Source: DATLFA01 sp039934635 (GTDB lineage Bacteria > Actinomycetota > Acidimicrobiia > Acidimicrobiales > WLNW01). From it: a stretch of DNA of 35,812 nt. The translations under genes were made by a program, and so were the position numbers. Positions within the stretch are counted from its first letter, which is position 1; every line of letters starts with the position of its first letter. The stretch covers positions 1-35,812 of the forward strand of contig JBDTLT010000034.1 of the NCBI GenBank assembly GCA_039934635.1. Reading direction: 5' to 3'. Of this stretch, positions 7,179 through 15,688 are shown piece by piece. The notes below the pieces were generated by a model. That model worked only from the letters and a program-made list of their open reading frames with translations. It was not told where the DNA came from and ran no database searches.

Positions 7179-8879
7179 ATGCGCAGCAGACGCGTGTTGC
7201 GTATGGTCGCCCTGGTCGCGGCGCTGTCGATCCTCGCGGCTGCGTGCGGAGGCGATGATGACGACGAGCCTTCGCAACCCACGTCGGCCACACCAAACAG
7301 TACGATTCCGGCGACGACGGTGCCGCAACCGAAGTCCGGTGGCAGCATCAAGATGGGGATGTTCAGCGAAACCGCGGGCCTCGATCCCGTCGTCACCAAC
7401 GGGGGCGGCACGACGGGCACCACCGAGCTCGCGGCGATCTTCGACACCGTGATGCGTTATGACACGACGACGAAGAAGTTCGAGCCGGAGACGGCCGAAT
7501 CGTTGACGGCCAACGTCGATTCGTCGGAATGGGTGCTCAAGTTACGTTCGGGCATCAAGTTCACCGACGGCACGGACTATGACGCGGATGCCGTCGTTTT
7601 CGGTATGAAGCGTCATTCGCTGTTCGGCTCGCGTGCCGCCGGTCTGCTCGCGAACATCAAGGACTACACCGTCGTCGACAAGCTGACGGTCAAGTTCACC
7701 TTGACCGCACCATGGAGCAACTTCCCCTACGTGCTTTCGTATACGCCGGGTCTGATCCCGTCGCCGACCGCGGTCAAGGCAGCCTGTGGCGTCAATCAAG
7801 AAATCGTCCCGAGCAAATGCACCTTCAACACCAAGCCCCTCGGCGCCGGCGCGTTCAAGGTCGATTCGTACAAGCCCAAAGAGTCGATCAACCTGGTTCG
7901 TAACGACAGCTACTGGAACGGCAAGCCGTACCTCGACGCGCTGTCGTTCGTCGTACTCTCCGGTGCACCGGCCAGTTACGACGCGCTCAACACCGACACC
8001 TTGCAGGTCGCGTTCTTGCGTGAACCCGAGGTCGTCAAGAAGGCCACCGACGACAAGAAGGTCGACTCGTACGTCAACCTCCAATGGCTCGGCGGCGTCG
8101 CGCTGTTGAACAACGGCAAGCTCAACTGCAAGGGCGGCCTGCCCGCCCCGAACTGCACCGGCAAGCCGGACGGTGTCACCACCCTCGATACGATCACCGC
8201 CGACAAACGTATTCGCCAAGCAATCGCGGACGCGCTCGACCCGAGTGTGATCAACGCACGGGCCAACGCCGGGGCCGGCTATCCCGGTGGCGAGTTCTTC
8301 CAGAAGTCGTCCCGATGGGCATCGGTTTCGCCGGTCAACACCTTCAACCTCGATGCGGCCCGAAAGCTCGTCGACGAGGTCAAGAAGGAAGGCAAGTGGG
8401 ACGGGTCGATCCGCGTCAACTGCCACAACGCACCGAGTCGTCAGAGCTGGGCCGAGGCGATGCGCACGCTGCTCACTGCCGCCGGCTTCACCGTGAAACT
8501 CAAGAACGACTACGACACCAACGCGCTCGTCGCCGACATATTGACCAACAAGTCGTTCGACGTGGGCTGCTGGGGTTTCAACTTCGCCGAAGAAGCCCCC
8601 GAGATCGCGCTTCAGCAAGCGGTGCTGTCGACGAGCGCGGCCAACGCCATGAACTACGTGAACCCCGATGTCGATGCGCAGATCAAGCTGGTGCGCGAGG
8701 GTAAGACCGAAGCGGACCGCAAGGCGGCGCTCGAGAAGATCCAGGACATCTGGCGCACCGACATGCCGACACCGGTCTACGAAGCGATTCCCGAGATGAT
8801 TGCCTGGCAAAAGAAGGTGCACGGACTCAAGGTGACCGTCGGTACCGTGGTGCTCTTCGACAAGGCGTGGATCGGCTGA
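7179..8879 (+). CDS. ABC transporter substrate-binding lipoprotein, SBP_bac_5 (DppA/OppA) family
   Basis: A 566-residue exported lipoprotein. The signal peptide has a basic start (MRSRRVLR), a hydrophobic core and ILAAAC with the lipid-attached cysteine at 23, followed by an acidic and Pro/Thr-rich linker (about 25-50). The mature part has the family's opening GGSIKMGMFSETAGLDPV, then the typical WVLKLRSGIKFTDGTDYDADAVVFG stretch and LGAGAFKVDSYKP. Length fits family 5 binding proteins. ATG at 7179 is preceded by GAGGGG; an in-frame reading from 7101 would overlap the permease and bury the signal peptide. It captures the ligand outside the membrane for the two permeases just upstream. The ligand is unknown; the enzymes around it argue for a small organic acid-like compound rather than only peptides. 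Confidence 0.9.
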   Translation: MRSRRVLRMVALVAALSILAAACGGDDDDEPSQPTSATPNSTIPATTVPQPKSGGSIKMGMFSETAGLDPVVTNGGGTTGTTELAAIFDTVMRYDTTTKKFEPETAESLTANVDSSEWVLKLRSGIKFTDGTDYDADAVVFGMKRHSLFGSRAAGLLANIKDYTVVDKLTVKFTLTAPWSNFPYVLSYTPGLIPSPTAVKAACGVNQEIVPSKCTFNTKPLGAGAFKVDSYKPKESINLVRNDSYWNGKPYLDALSFVVLSGAPASYDALNTDTLQVAFLREPEVVKKATDDKKVDSYVNLQWLGGVALLNNGKLNCKGGLPAPNCTGKPDGVTTLDTITADKRIRQAIADALDPSVINARANAGAGYPGGEFFQKSSRWASVSPVNTFNLDAARKLVDEVKKEGKWDGSIRVNCHNAPSRQSWAEAMRTLLTAAGFTVKLKNDYDTNALVADILTNKSFDVGCWGFNFAEEAPEIALQQAVLSTSAANAMNYVNPDVDAQIKLVREGKTEADRKAALEKIQDIWRTDMPTPVYEAIPEMIAWQKKVHGLKVTVGTVVLFDKAWIG

Positions 8880-9997
8880 TCGTGCACGTGGGTTACACCG
8901 GGGGCTTTCAGAATCCGGGGAACGCGACTACCGACGCTCAGGTCTACGCGGACGAGCTGCGCCTCGCCGACCTCTCCGTGGATCTCGGGTTCGATTCGTT
9001 GTGGACCGTAGAGCATCACTTCACCGATTACTTCTTGTCACCTGACCCGGTGCAGTACCTGACGTGGATGGGCGCACGGCACCCCCACGTGCGCCTGGGC
9101 ACCAGTGTGATCGTGTTGCCGTGGCACGAACCGGTGCGCTGCGCCGAGCAGATCGTGATGCTCGACAACTTGTCGGGTGGGCGCCTCATCCTCGGGTTGG
9201 GTCGCGGACTCGGTCGCATCGAATACGACGGTTTCCGCATGCCGATGGAGCGCTCGCGCGAACGGTTCATCGCGTACACCGAGATGATCCTCGAGGGGAT
9301 CGAGACCGGTTTCCTCGAGGCGGACAACGAATTCCTGGTGCAACCGCGCGTGGAGATCCGACCGCGTCCCGACTACTCGATGCGGGGCCGGGTCTACGCG
9401 GCGGCGATGTCGCCCGACGCCATGCCCATCATCGCCCGGCTCGGTATCGGTCTGCTCATCGTCCCGCAAAAGCCATGGCCGATCGTCGCGCAAGAACTCG
9501 CGGCATACCGCGACGCATGGCACGACCACCACGGCGCGTCGCGTGAGCCGCCGGCGCCCTTGATCTCGGGCAACGTCGTCATCGATACCGATCCCGCTCG
9601 TGTCGAAGAGCTTGCACACCGCTACATCGGCGGTTACTACGAAACCGTCATCGCGCACTACGGCTTTGCCGAGGGCGCGCACGAAGGGCTGCGAGGTTAT
9701 GAGTTCTACGCGGGCATCTCCAAGTACATCGACAAGCGCGGCACCGATGGCGCGGTCGCCGACTACGTCAATCTGATGCCTTGGGGAACACCCGATCAAG
9801 CCATAGAAAAGCTGCGAATTCTCCACTCTGCGCTCGGCGTGGCCGCTTTCAATCCCAGCTTCAGCTTCGCGGGGATGCCCCCCGATGTTGCCGAGAAGAG
9901 CGTGCGCCTGTTCGCCACCGAGGTACTGCCCGAGATCAAGCGATGGGACGCGCCACCGATCCCGTCGGGGCCTGAATGTGGTGGCCGAGTGCAGTAG
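8867..9997 (+). CDS. LLM-class flavin/F420-dependent oxidoreductase
   Basis: A 376-residue TIM-barrel enzyme of the luciferase-like monooxygenase family. Visible landmarks are DLGFDSLWTVEHHF (about 44-57), VRLGTSVIVLPWHEPVRCAEQ (75-95) and the DNLSGGRLILGLGRG segment (99-113), which forms part of the cofactor pocket. Such enzymes use FMNH2 with O2, or F420, on diverse small molecules. GTG at 8867 overlaps the binding-protein stop by 13 bases; GTG at 8882, two bases after that stop, would remove only five residues and is equally possible. It is the last gene of the transporter operon and is probably co-expressed with uptake. It converges with a second, only distantly similar LLM enzyme, ten bases apart. 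The cofactor is undecided from sequence. Confidence 0.82.
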   Translation: MDRLIVHVGYTGGFQNPGNATTDAQVYADELRLADLSVDLGFDSLWTVEHHFTDYFLSPDPVQYLTWMGARHPHVRLGTSVIVLPWHEPVRCAEQIVMLDNLSGGRLILGLGRGLGRIEYDGFRMPMERSRERFIAYTEMILEGIETGFLEADNEFLVQPRVEIRPRPDYSMRGRVYAAAMSPDAMPIIARLGIGLLIVPQKPWPIVAQELAAYRDAWHDHHGASREPPAPLISGNVVIDTDPARVEELAHRYIGGYYETVIAHYGFAEGAHEGLRGYEFYAGISKYIDKRGTDGAVADYVNLMPWGTPDQAIEKLRILHSALGVAAFNPSFSFAGMPPDVAEKSVRLFATEVLPEIKRWDAPPIPSGPECGGRVQ

Positions 9998-10007
9998 CCG
10001 GGTCGCC

Positions 10008-11027
10008 TCAGCGAAATGCGGGCAGCACGTGTTGCCCGAAGAGTTCCAAGGCGGCGAGTTCGGTCGCGTAGTTGCCGCGATGCCCTGACCCCGGCCCGGC
10101 GCCGAGGTTCATCAGTTGGATGTACTCGCACCCAATGACATCGCGCGCGTGCGCGAGCGCCGCGATGCAATCGTCGGGAGTGCCGGCTACCGCGCATCCG
10201 GCGGCGATCGCGGCGTATCCGTCGCGTTCGCTCGCTCCTTCGGGAAAGTCGGGCAGGCTGGCGCCCTGGCTGCGGTAGTACTCGAGCAGCGGAAGGTTGC
10301 GGCGCATCCACGCGGCGCGTGCGGCCTCCCCGTCGGTCGCGACAACGACGTCGCGCTCGAGACAGATCACCGGGGCTCGGCCTGCCGCGGCCGCGCTGTC
10401 GCGATACAACCCCGCGCGCGTCGACAGCGTGTCGAGGGTCTGCAGCGACGGCGCGATCCAACCGTCGGCGATGCGGCCCGCGCGCGCAACCGGTTTCGCC
10501 TCGAGTGCACCGATCCAGATCGGAGGATGGGGGCGCTGGCGCGGCTTGGGCACCACGTGCACCTCGTCGAAGTCGAAGTGCTTGCCGTGATAACTGACCG
10601 TGTCCTGGGTCCAGGCGGCTCGCAGGATCTCGATCGATTCGGTCATGCGCGACACGCGTTGGTGAAATGGCACGCCTACCGCATCGGCCTCGTACTGGCG
10701 ATAGCCCGCACCGACCCCGAGCACGACGCGGCCGTGGGAGATGTGATCGAGTTGACCGACCGCTTCGGCGACATCGAGCGGGTGATAGAGCGGGAGCACG
10801 AACACCGTCGTGACGAGACGCAGTTTGGACGTGCGTGCCGCGATCGCCGCCATCATGATGAAGGGGGAGGAGAGGTATGGTCGCTCGGGGCTGAATCGAT
10901 GATGCGTGAACGTGCAGAAGTCGAAGCCGAGCCCCTCGGCCCGTTGGCAATATTCGTAGATGCGAGGGTAGGGATCCTGCCCGTCGTCGAAGTCGGATTC
11001 GCGCGGCACCATGATCCCGAACTTCAT
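10008..11027 (-). CDS. LLM-class (probable F420-dependent) oxidoreductase
   Basis: A 339-residue luciferase-like TIM-barrel protein starting MKFGIMVPRESD. The sequence shows EGLGFDFCTFTHHRF, KLRLVTTVFVLPLYHPLDVAEAVGQLD, GRVVLGVGAGYRQYE and HPPIWIGALEAKPVARAGRIADGWI, the order seen in F420-type LLM proteins (TIGR03619-like). FMN-dependent oxygenation is the alternative. Its ATG overlaps the stop of the upstream VOC gene by ATGA, and that gene lies 27 bases after the ATPase pair, so ATPases, VOC protein and this enzyme probably form one operon facing the transporter operon. This suggests joint service of one pathway. The second LLM enzyme (8867-9997) is clearly not a recent copy. Confidence 0.82.
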   Translation of the reverse strand: MKFGIMVPRESDFDDGQDPYPRIYEYCQRAEGLGFDFCTFTHHRFSPERPYLSSPFIMMAAIAARTSKLRLVTTVFVLPLYHPLDVAEAVGQLDHISHGRVVLGVGAGYRQYEADAVGVPFHQRVSRMTESIEILRAAWTQDTVSYHGKHFDFDEVHVVPKPRQRPHPPIWIGALEAKPVARAGRIADGWIAPSLQTLDTLSTRAGLYRDSAAAAGRAPVICLERDVVVATDGEAARAAWMRRNLPLLEYYRSQGASLPDFPEGASERDGYAAIAAGCAVAGTPDDCIAALAHARDVIGCEYIQLMNLGAGPGSGHRGNYATELAALELFGQHVLPAFR

Positions 11028-11764
11028 CAGAATGCTTCGCCGGTCTCACGCCAGCGGATGATCTGCGGCCACCGGTCGGCCGCCCGCGGCAAGTCGGGTA
11101 GTGGACCGTAGTCGGCGTACTGGACGAACTCGACCCAGTTGCCGCTCGGGGTGCGTATCCACGAGAAGATGCAACGATCGGCGAGCCGCAACGGCGGTGC
11201 CGAATGCTCGGCACCGTTGTCGAGCGCCGACTGGTGGGCGCGCTGGATGTCGCGGACGAAGACGACGTAGTAGTTGAAGCCCCGGCGCCATGTAGGGGTC
11301 GGCCGGGCTACGCCGCCGGTGCGGAGAAAGACCGCGGTCTCGCCGATGCGCAACACGCCGTCGTCCTCGCGGGCACCGACACCGTTGAGGAGGAAGGAGC
11401 GCTCGCTCGCGATGTCCGGCACATCGCACACGATGCCCATCTGGTGCACGCCGTCGTGGCCGGGCGGCACGACCGACACCTCGAGGCCGTCGGGGTCGAC
11501 GAAGTGCTGTGGGCGGGTGACTCCCTCACGAGCGATGATCAGGCCGCGGTAGCCGCTCGTACCGGGCTCCATGCGCTCGGTGCTCGCGTTGATCTTGAGC
11601 GAGGCACCGTTGGCCGCGTAGAAGTTCTCGCTATAGGTGTCGCTATGGGGCAGCGCCTCGACGAACGGCAGACCCAGTTCGTTCACGTAGAAACCCGCCA
11701 TGGCGGGATTGTCGGAGAACAGGCCGATGTCGAGCGTCTGCCGCGAGAGTTCGATCTCAGGCAT
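11027..11764 (-). CDS. VOC-superfamily protein with two glyoxalase-like modules
   Basis: A 245-residue protein. The first module (about 8-105) reads LDIGLFSDNPAMAGFYVNELGLPFVEAL and ends HFVDPDGLEVSVVPPG. The second (about 108-225) includes HQMGIVCDVPD and ends FSWIRTPSGNWVEFVQY. The repeated beta-alpha-beta pattern with D-P-(D/S)-G-x-x-(V/W)-E near each module end is that of extradiol dioxygenases, glyoxalase I and epimerases. A metal site could use H in HQMG and E in WVEF, but the full triad is not certain. ATG at 11764 is supported by GAGGTG nine bases upstream; GTG at 11776 is part of that site and is rejected. The stop overlaps the LLM gene start (ATGA). It may act on the product of the oxidoreductases; the substrate is unknown. 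Confidence 0.7.
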   Translation of the reverse strand: MPEIELSRQTLDIGLFSDNPAMAGFYVNELGLPFVEALPHSDTYSENFYAANGASLKINASTERMEPGTSGYRGLIIAREGVTRPQHFVDPDGLEVSVVPPGHDGVHQMGIVCDVPDIASERSFLLNGVGAREDDGVLRIGETAVFLRTGGVARPTPTWRRGFNYYVVFVRDIQRAHQSALDNGAEHSAPPLRLADRCIFSWIRTPSGNWVEFVQYADYGPLPDLPRAADRWPQIIRWRETGEAF

Positions 11765-11791
11765 CGGCGCCGGCACCTCGGTGCCTTGTGC

Positions 11792-12811
11792 TCAGTGCTT
11801 GCCGTTGCCCGCGAGCGTTACCGCAGATTCGAGCGGGAAATGGCACGCGACGTAGTGTCCGGGCGAGACCTCACGGATCTCGGGCTCGACCTGCGCGCAG
11901 ACGTCTTGCACCTGGGGGCAACGCGTGCGGAACCGGCAGCCCGACGGCGGCGCCATCGGCGAGGGCAACTCGCCGGAGATGCGATCGTCGGTGATCGGTC
12001 GTAGTGGGTCGGGCTCGGGGATCGAGGCCAGCAGGATCTTGGTGTATGGATGCGCCGGGCTCGAATAGAGCGCGTCGGGCTCGGCGACTTCGCAGATCTT
12101 GCCGAGGTACATCACGATCACTCGGTCGCTCACGTTCTTGACGACCGCGAGGTCGTGCGCAATGAAGATGAGTGTCAAGCCGTATCGCGCCTTCATGTCC
12201 TCGAGGAGGTTGAGGATCTGGGCTTGGACCGACACGTCGAGCGCAGAGACCGGCTCGTCGCAGATGATCACCTTGGGATCGAGCACGAGGGCGCGCGCAA
12301 TGCAAATGCGCTGGCACTGGCCGCCGGAGAATTGGTGCGGGCGGCGGTCGGCGACCACGTCGGGGTCGAGACCGACGGCGTCGAGTACTTCGTTGACCCG
12401 GGTCTTGCTGAACGTGCCGATGGTCGATCCCCAGATCGACAGGCCTTCGGCGACGATGTCTTTGACCTTGCGCCGCGGGTTGAGCGACGAGATCGGGTCT
12501 TGGAAGATCATCTGCATCCGGGTGCGGGTGCGTCGCAGGTCTTCGCTCGACAGCGACGTCATCTCGACACCGTCGAACTTGACCGAACCCGACGTCGGGT
12601 GGGGCAACTGCATGATGGCGCGACCGGTTGTCGACTTGCCGCAGCCCGACTCGCCCACGAGTCCGAGCGTCTCGCCCGGCTTGACGTCGAAGCTGACGCC
12701 CGAGACGGCGTGCACCTTGCGGTTGCGGCCGGCCGGGAACTCGACGACGAGGTCCTCTACTCGCAGGAGGACTTCACCGTCGCGCAGATGTGCTTTGCCG
12801 GTACCAGCCAT
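11792..12811 (-). CDS. ABC transporter ATP-binding protein, OppF/DppF type
   Basis: A 339-residue cytoplasmic ATPase. Walker A is GESGCGKST at 53-61, the Q-loop glutamine is Q104 in FQDP, the signature is FSGGQCQR at 161-168, Walker B is VIICDEP at 181-187 and the switch histidine is H219. The C-terminal oligopeptide-transporter tail has GCRFRTRCP (291-299) plus C305 and C323, a cysteine set found in Opp/Dpp ATPases and reported in some to hold an iron-sulfur cluster. The signature has Cys where Arg or Lys is usual (SGGQRQR). The start overlaps the upstream ATPase stop as TAATG. With that partner it likely powers the permeases at 4926-7143, the only Opp-type permeases here. Confidence 0.9.
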   Translation of the reverse strand: MAGTGKAHLRDGEVLLRVEDLVVEFPAGRNRKVHAVSGVSFDVKPGETLGLVGESGCGKSTTGRAIMQLPHPTSGSVKFDGVEMTSLSSEDLRRTRTRMQMIFQDPISSLNPRRKVKDIVAEGLSIWGSTIGTFSKTRVNEVLDAVGLDPDVVADRRPHQFSGGQCQRICIARALVLDPKVIICDEPVSALDVSVQAQILNLLEDMKARYGLTLIFIAHDLAVVKNVSDRVIVMYLGKICEVAEPDALYSSPAHPYTKILLASIPEPDPLRPITDDRISGELPSPMAPPSGCRFRTRCPQVQDVCAQVEPEIREVSPGHYVACHFPLESAVTLAGNGKH

Positions 12812-13902
12812 TAGGACACCACCTGGACGGTCAGATCGAGTCCGGCTCCGGTATGGCCGGCCTCGCGGTTGCGTTCGCGGGCGGCCATGCCTTCGGCGGT
12901 ACCGACGGGGAAGAAGCAGGCGTAGCGGTGCCCTGGTTCGCTCGACGGGATGAGCGGGGGCAACTCGGCCACACAGCTCTCCTGCGCGTAGAGGCAGCGG
13001 GGAGCGAAGCGACAGCCCGGTGGCGGGTTGACCATGTCGGGCGGCCGGCCGGCGATGGCCTGGAGCCGAGTGTGGCTGGGGTGTTCGATGCGAGGGATCG
13101 AATCGAGCAGGGCTTCGGTGTAGGGGTGCTTCATGTTGCGGAAGAGCACGTTGGTATCGGCGGTCTCGGCGACGCGACCGCCGTACATCACCGAGATGCG
13201 ATCGGCCCTGCCGGCGACGACACCGAGGTCGTGGGTGATGAGGATCATCGCCATGTGAAGTTCACGCTGGAGACCCTTGAGGAGATCGAGAATCTGCTTT
13301 TGCACGGTGACGTCGAGCGCAGTCGTCGGCTCGTCGGCGATGAGCAACTTGGGGTTGCAGGCGAGCGCGATCGCGATGCCGATGCGCTGGCGCATGCCGC
13401 CCGACAGCTCGTGGGGGAACTGGCGCAGCCGCCGTTCGGGCTCGGGGATGCCGACGAGCCGTAGCAACTCGAGGGCTCTGGCATTGGACTCGTCACGGTT
13501 CAACTTGAGGTGGAAGCGCAGCGGGTCGGTGATCTGGCGCCCGACGCGCTTGACGGGGTTGAGCGAGGTCATCGGGTCTTGGAAGACCATCGCCATCTGC
13601 GTGCCCCAGAAATGGCGTTGCTCGGCCTTGGGGAGCGTGCCGACGTCTCGTCCTTCGAACTTGACCGAGCCGGTGATGTTGGCCGTGCGGGGGAGGATGT
13701 TCATGATCGAACGCACGAGAACCGACTTGCCCGACCCGGATTCGCCGACGATACCGAGGGTCTCGCCCCGGTCGAGGGTGAACGAGACGTCGTCCACGGC
13801 GCGCAGCAGCCCGCGCGACGTTCGGAATTCGGTCGAGAGGTGCTCGACGTCGAGAATCGGCCCCCCGGAGCCACCGGCGCTGGTATTCGTAGTCGAAACC
13901 AC
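12811..13902 (-). CDS. ABC transporter ATP-binding protein, OppD/DppD type
   Basis: A 363-residue ATPase. Walker A is GESGSGKSV at 53-61, Q108 is in FQDP, the signature LSGGMRQR lies at 166-173, Walker B LLIADEP at 186-192 and the switch H224 in ITHD. The tail carries GCRFAPRC (296-303) with C310 and C329, as in its partner. I chose GTG at 13902 because GGGGAGAGAGAG sits about ten bases upstream; an ATG at 13959 would add 19 residues of low quality. The first 15 residues are a Ser/Thr/Gly-rich lead. It forms a heterodimer with the OppF-type ATPase, whose start overlaps this stop by one base. It is first in the minus-strand operon with ATPase 2, VOC and LLM genes. Confidence 0.9.
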   Translation of the reverse strand: MVSTTNTSAGGSGGPILDVEHLSTEFRTSRGLLRAVDDVSFTLDRGETLGIVGESGSGKSVLVRSIMNILPRTANITGSVKFEGRDVGTLPKAEQRHFWGTQMAMVFQDPMTSLNPVKRVGRQITDPLRFHLKLNRDESNARALELLRLVGIPEPERRLRQFPHELSGGMRQRIGIAIALACNPKLLIADEPTTALDVTVQKQILDLLKGLQRELHMAMILITHDLGVVAGRADRISVMYGGRVAETADTNVLFRNMKHPYTEALLDSIPRIEHPSHTRLQAIAGRPPDMVNPPPGCRFAPRCLYAQESCVAELPPLIPSSEPGHRYACFFPVGTAEGMAARERNREAGHTGAGLDLTVQVVS

Positions 13903-14071
13903 CGTATCTCTCTCTCCCCCAGATGTGACGTGAGCAACACCAATAGTGGGCGGAAGCATAAGCGCAGTGCAAGCTCACGAACCAGTGGGCCGCGAAAGTG
14001 TCCCCTGACGACGGAGATCTGCCGGCGAGCGATGGGCGGTTCGACTCTTACCCCAACGCCGCGCGCCCCCG

Positions 14072-14077
14072 TACGCT
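14072..14077 (+). promoter_or_regulatory. Possible -10 element upstream of the SDR/RmlC pair
   Basis: TACGCT lies 35 bases before the ATG at 14107 and matches the loose TANNNT form; I see no convincing -35. The rest of the 204-base divergent spacer (13903-14106) shows no strong dyad. Confidence 0.25.
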
Positions 14078-14106
14078 GTCGTCGAGTCGAAGGGAGCACG
14101 TTCCAC

Positions 14107-15126
14107 ATGCGCATCTTGGTCACCGGCACCGAGGGATACCTCGGGCATGTTTTCGCGCCGACGCTCCTCGCCGCGGGACACGACGTGATCGGCGTCGATA
14201 CGGGCTTCTACCGCGAGGCGCAGCTCTATCGAGGCGTCGACCAACAGGCCCGCACTCTCTTCAAGGACATCCGCCGTGTCACCGTCGACGACCTCGAGGG
14301 CATCGACGCGATCGTGCACATGGCCGAGCTCAGCAACGATCCGGTGGGCGAGCTCTCGCCGACGATCACATACGACATCAACCACAAGGGTTCCGTGCAC
14401 CTCGCCACCCTCGCCAAGCAAGCGGGAGTGCAGCGGTTCGTCTACATGTCATCGTGCTCCGTCTATGGCGTGGCGTCGGGCTCTGACATGACCGAGGACG
14501 ATCCCACCAACCCACAAACGGCGTACGCCGAGTGCAAGGTGATGGTCGAGCGTGACCTCGCGCCGATGGCCGACGACAACTTCTCACCGACGTTCATGCG
14601 CAATGCGACCGCGTTCGGGGCGTCCCCCCGCATGCGTTTCGACATCGTGGTCAACAACCTGTCGGGGTTGGCGTGGACGACGAAAACGATCGCAATGAAC
14701 AGCGATGGCAGCCCCTGGCGGCCTCTTGTGCATGCGCTCGACATCTCCAAGGCGCTGCGCATGGTGCTCGAAGCACCGCGCGAGAAGGTCCACAACCAGA
14801 TCTTCAACGTCGGTAGCACCGAGAACAACTACCAAGTCAAAGAGATTGCAGAGATCGTCGCCGATGTCTTTCCGGGCTGCCAGCTGAGCTTTGGCTCCCT
14901 CGACAGCGACAATCGCAGCTATCGCGTCAATTTCGACAAGATCAGCTCTGTGCTCGGTTATACAACAGACTGGGACGTGCGGGCAGGAGCGGAGCAACTG
15001 CGAGCGGTGTTCGAGCAGATTCAGATGCCCGACGACATCTTCAATCATCGGGCGTTCACCCGCCTGAAGATGTTGAAGCATCTCATCGAAACGAGCCAGA
15101 TTGACGCAGGGTTCTTCTGGAGGTAG
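14107..15126 (+). CDS. NAD-dependent epimerase/dehydratase (extended SDR), nucleotide-sugar type
   Basis: A 339-residue Rossmann enzyme. The cofactor motif G7-T-E-G10-Y-L-G13 is followed by D31 at the end of strand 2, which favours NAD. The catalytic region has SSCSVYG at 115-121 and Y140-A-E-C-K144, the YxxxK pair. Length and layout match extended SDR enzymes acting on UDP-, GDP- or dTDP-sugars as 4-epimerase, 4,6-dehydratase or ketoreductase. AAGGGAG precedes the ATG. The RmlC-like gene follows after three bases with a strong ribosome site, so the two probably work in sequence, for example making a deoxy- or epimerised sugar for a glycan. RmlA, RmlB and RmlD are absent here, so the exact step is not assigned. 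Confidence 0.78.
   Translation: MRILVTGTEGYLGHVFAPTLLAAGHDVIGVDTGFYREAQLYRGVDQQARTLFKDIRRVTVDDLEGIDAIVHMAELSNDPVGELSPTITYDINHKGSVHLATLAKQAGVQRFVYMSSCSVYGVASGSDMTEDDPTNPQTAYAECKVMVERDLAPMADDNFSPTFMRNATAFGASPRMRFDIVVNNLSGLAWTTKTIAMNSDGSPWRPLVHALDISKALRMVLEAPREKVHNQIFNVGSTENNYQVKEIAEIVADVFPGCQLSFGSLDSDNRSYRVNFDKISSVLGYTTDWDVRAGAEQLRAVFEQIQMPDDIFNHRAFTRLKMLKHLIETSQIDAGFFWR
15119..15123 (+). promoter_or_regulatory. Ribosome binding site fixing the RmlC-like start
   Basis: GGAGG overlaps the last codon and stop of the SDR gene and lies six bases before the ATG at 15130. It favours that ATG over the second ATG at 15136. Confidence 0.7.
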
Positions 15127-15129
15127 TGA

Positions 15130-15681
15130 ATGCCCATGAAAATTTGGGAGACCGAGCTGGCGGGGGCGTTCATCATCGATGTCGAGTACTTCGCTGATGT
15201 TCGTGGGGGCTTTGCTCGAACGTTCTGCCGAGACGAGTTCGAGGCGGCGGGTGTACCCGCCACGATCGTCCAATCGGCTACGTCGTTCAACTCCGCCGCG
15301 GGCACGCTGCGAGGGCTTCACTTCCAGCAGCAGCCTTTTTCCCAGGCCAAGTTGGTGCGGGTCACTGCCGGGTCCATCTACGACGTCATCGTCGATCTAC
15401 GACCCGATTCCCCGACCTACGGTCGCCACCTCGGCGTCGAGCTCAGTCTGAAGAACCGACGCATGCTGTTCATTCCCAAAGAGTTCGCCCACGGATTCTT
15501 GACCCTGGCTGATGCGACCGAGATCGAGTACCAATTCGACGAGGTCTACGCGCCCGGTACCGAAGGTGGCATCAACTATGCCGACCCCGATCTCGGTATC
15601 GATTGGCCGCGGGCGGTCACGGTGATCGCCGACCGTGATGCGATGTTGCCGCGCTTGGGTGAAATCACCGCGTTGCGCTGA
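15130..15681 (+). CDS. dTDP-4-dehydrorhamnose 3,5-epimerase family protein
   Basis: A 183-residue cupin-fold epimerase. RmlC hallmarks are in register: RGLHFQ with base H64, K74 in AKLVRV, D89 in VDLR, FIPKEFAHGF (114-123), Y134 and Y140 in EYQFDEVY, and NYADPDLGIDW near 149-159. Catalytic His and Tyr are kept, so the enzyme is probably active. Family members epimerise C3 and C5, or C3 only, of 4-keto-6-deoxy sugar nucleotides. The change from the usual I-x-W-N-D-P to INYADP is a small departure. It follows the SDR gene in an operon; its end is eight bases from the convergent crotonase gene. I give no rmlC symbol because the rest of the rhamnose pathway is not here. Confidence 0.82.
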   Translation: MPMKIWETELAGAFIIDVEYFADVRGGFARTFCRDEFEAAGVPATIVQSATSFNSAAGTLRGLHFQQQPFSQAKLVRVTAGSIYDVIVDLRPDSPTYGRHLGVELSLKNRRMLFIPKEFAHGFLTLADATEIEYQFDEVYAPGTEGGINYADPDLGIDWPRAVTVIADRDAMLPRLGEITALR

Positions 15682-15688
15682 GGCCGCG

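Noticed and set aside
8867..11027. Recent duplication of the two LLM oxidoreductases
   Set aside because: The two proteins share only general family motifs, differ in N-terminus and loop lengths, and are in opposite orientation.
12050..12953. Open frames on the plus strand opposite the Opp ATPases
   Set aside because: The minus strand has intact Walker, signature and switch motifs over the same bases; the plus-strand products resemble nothing.
13930..13980. GTGAGC ... GCTCAC arms in the spacer before the OppD-type gene
   Set aside because: Six-base arms more than 35 bases apart are expected by chance in sequence of this composition.
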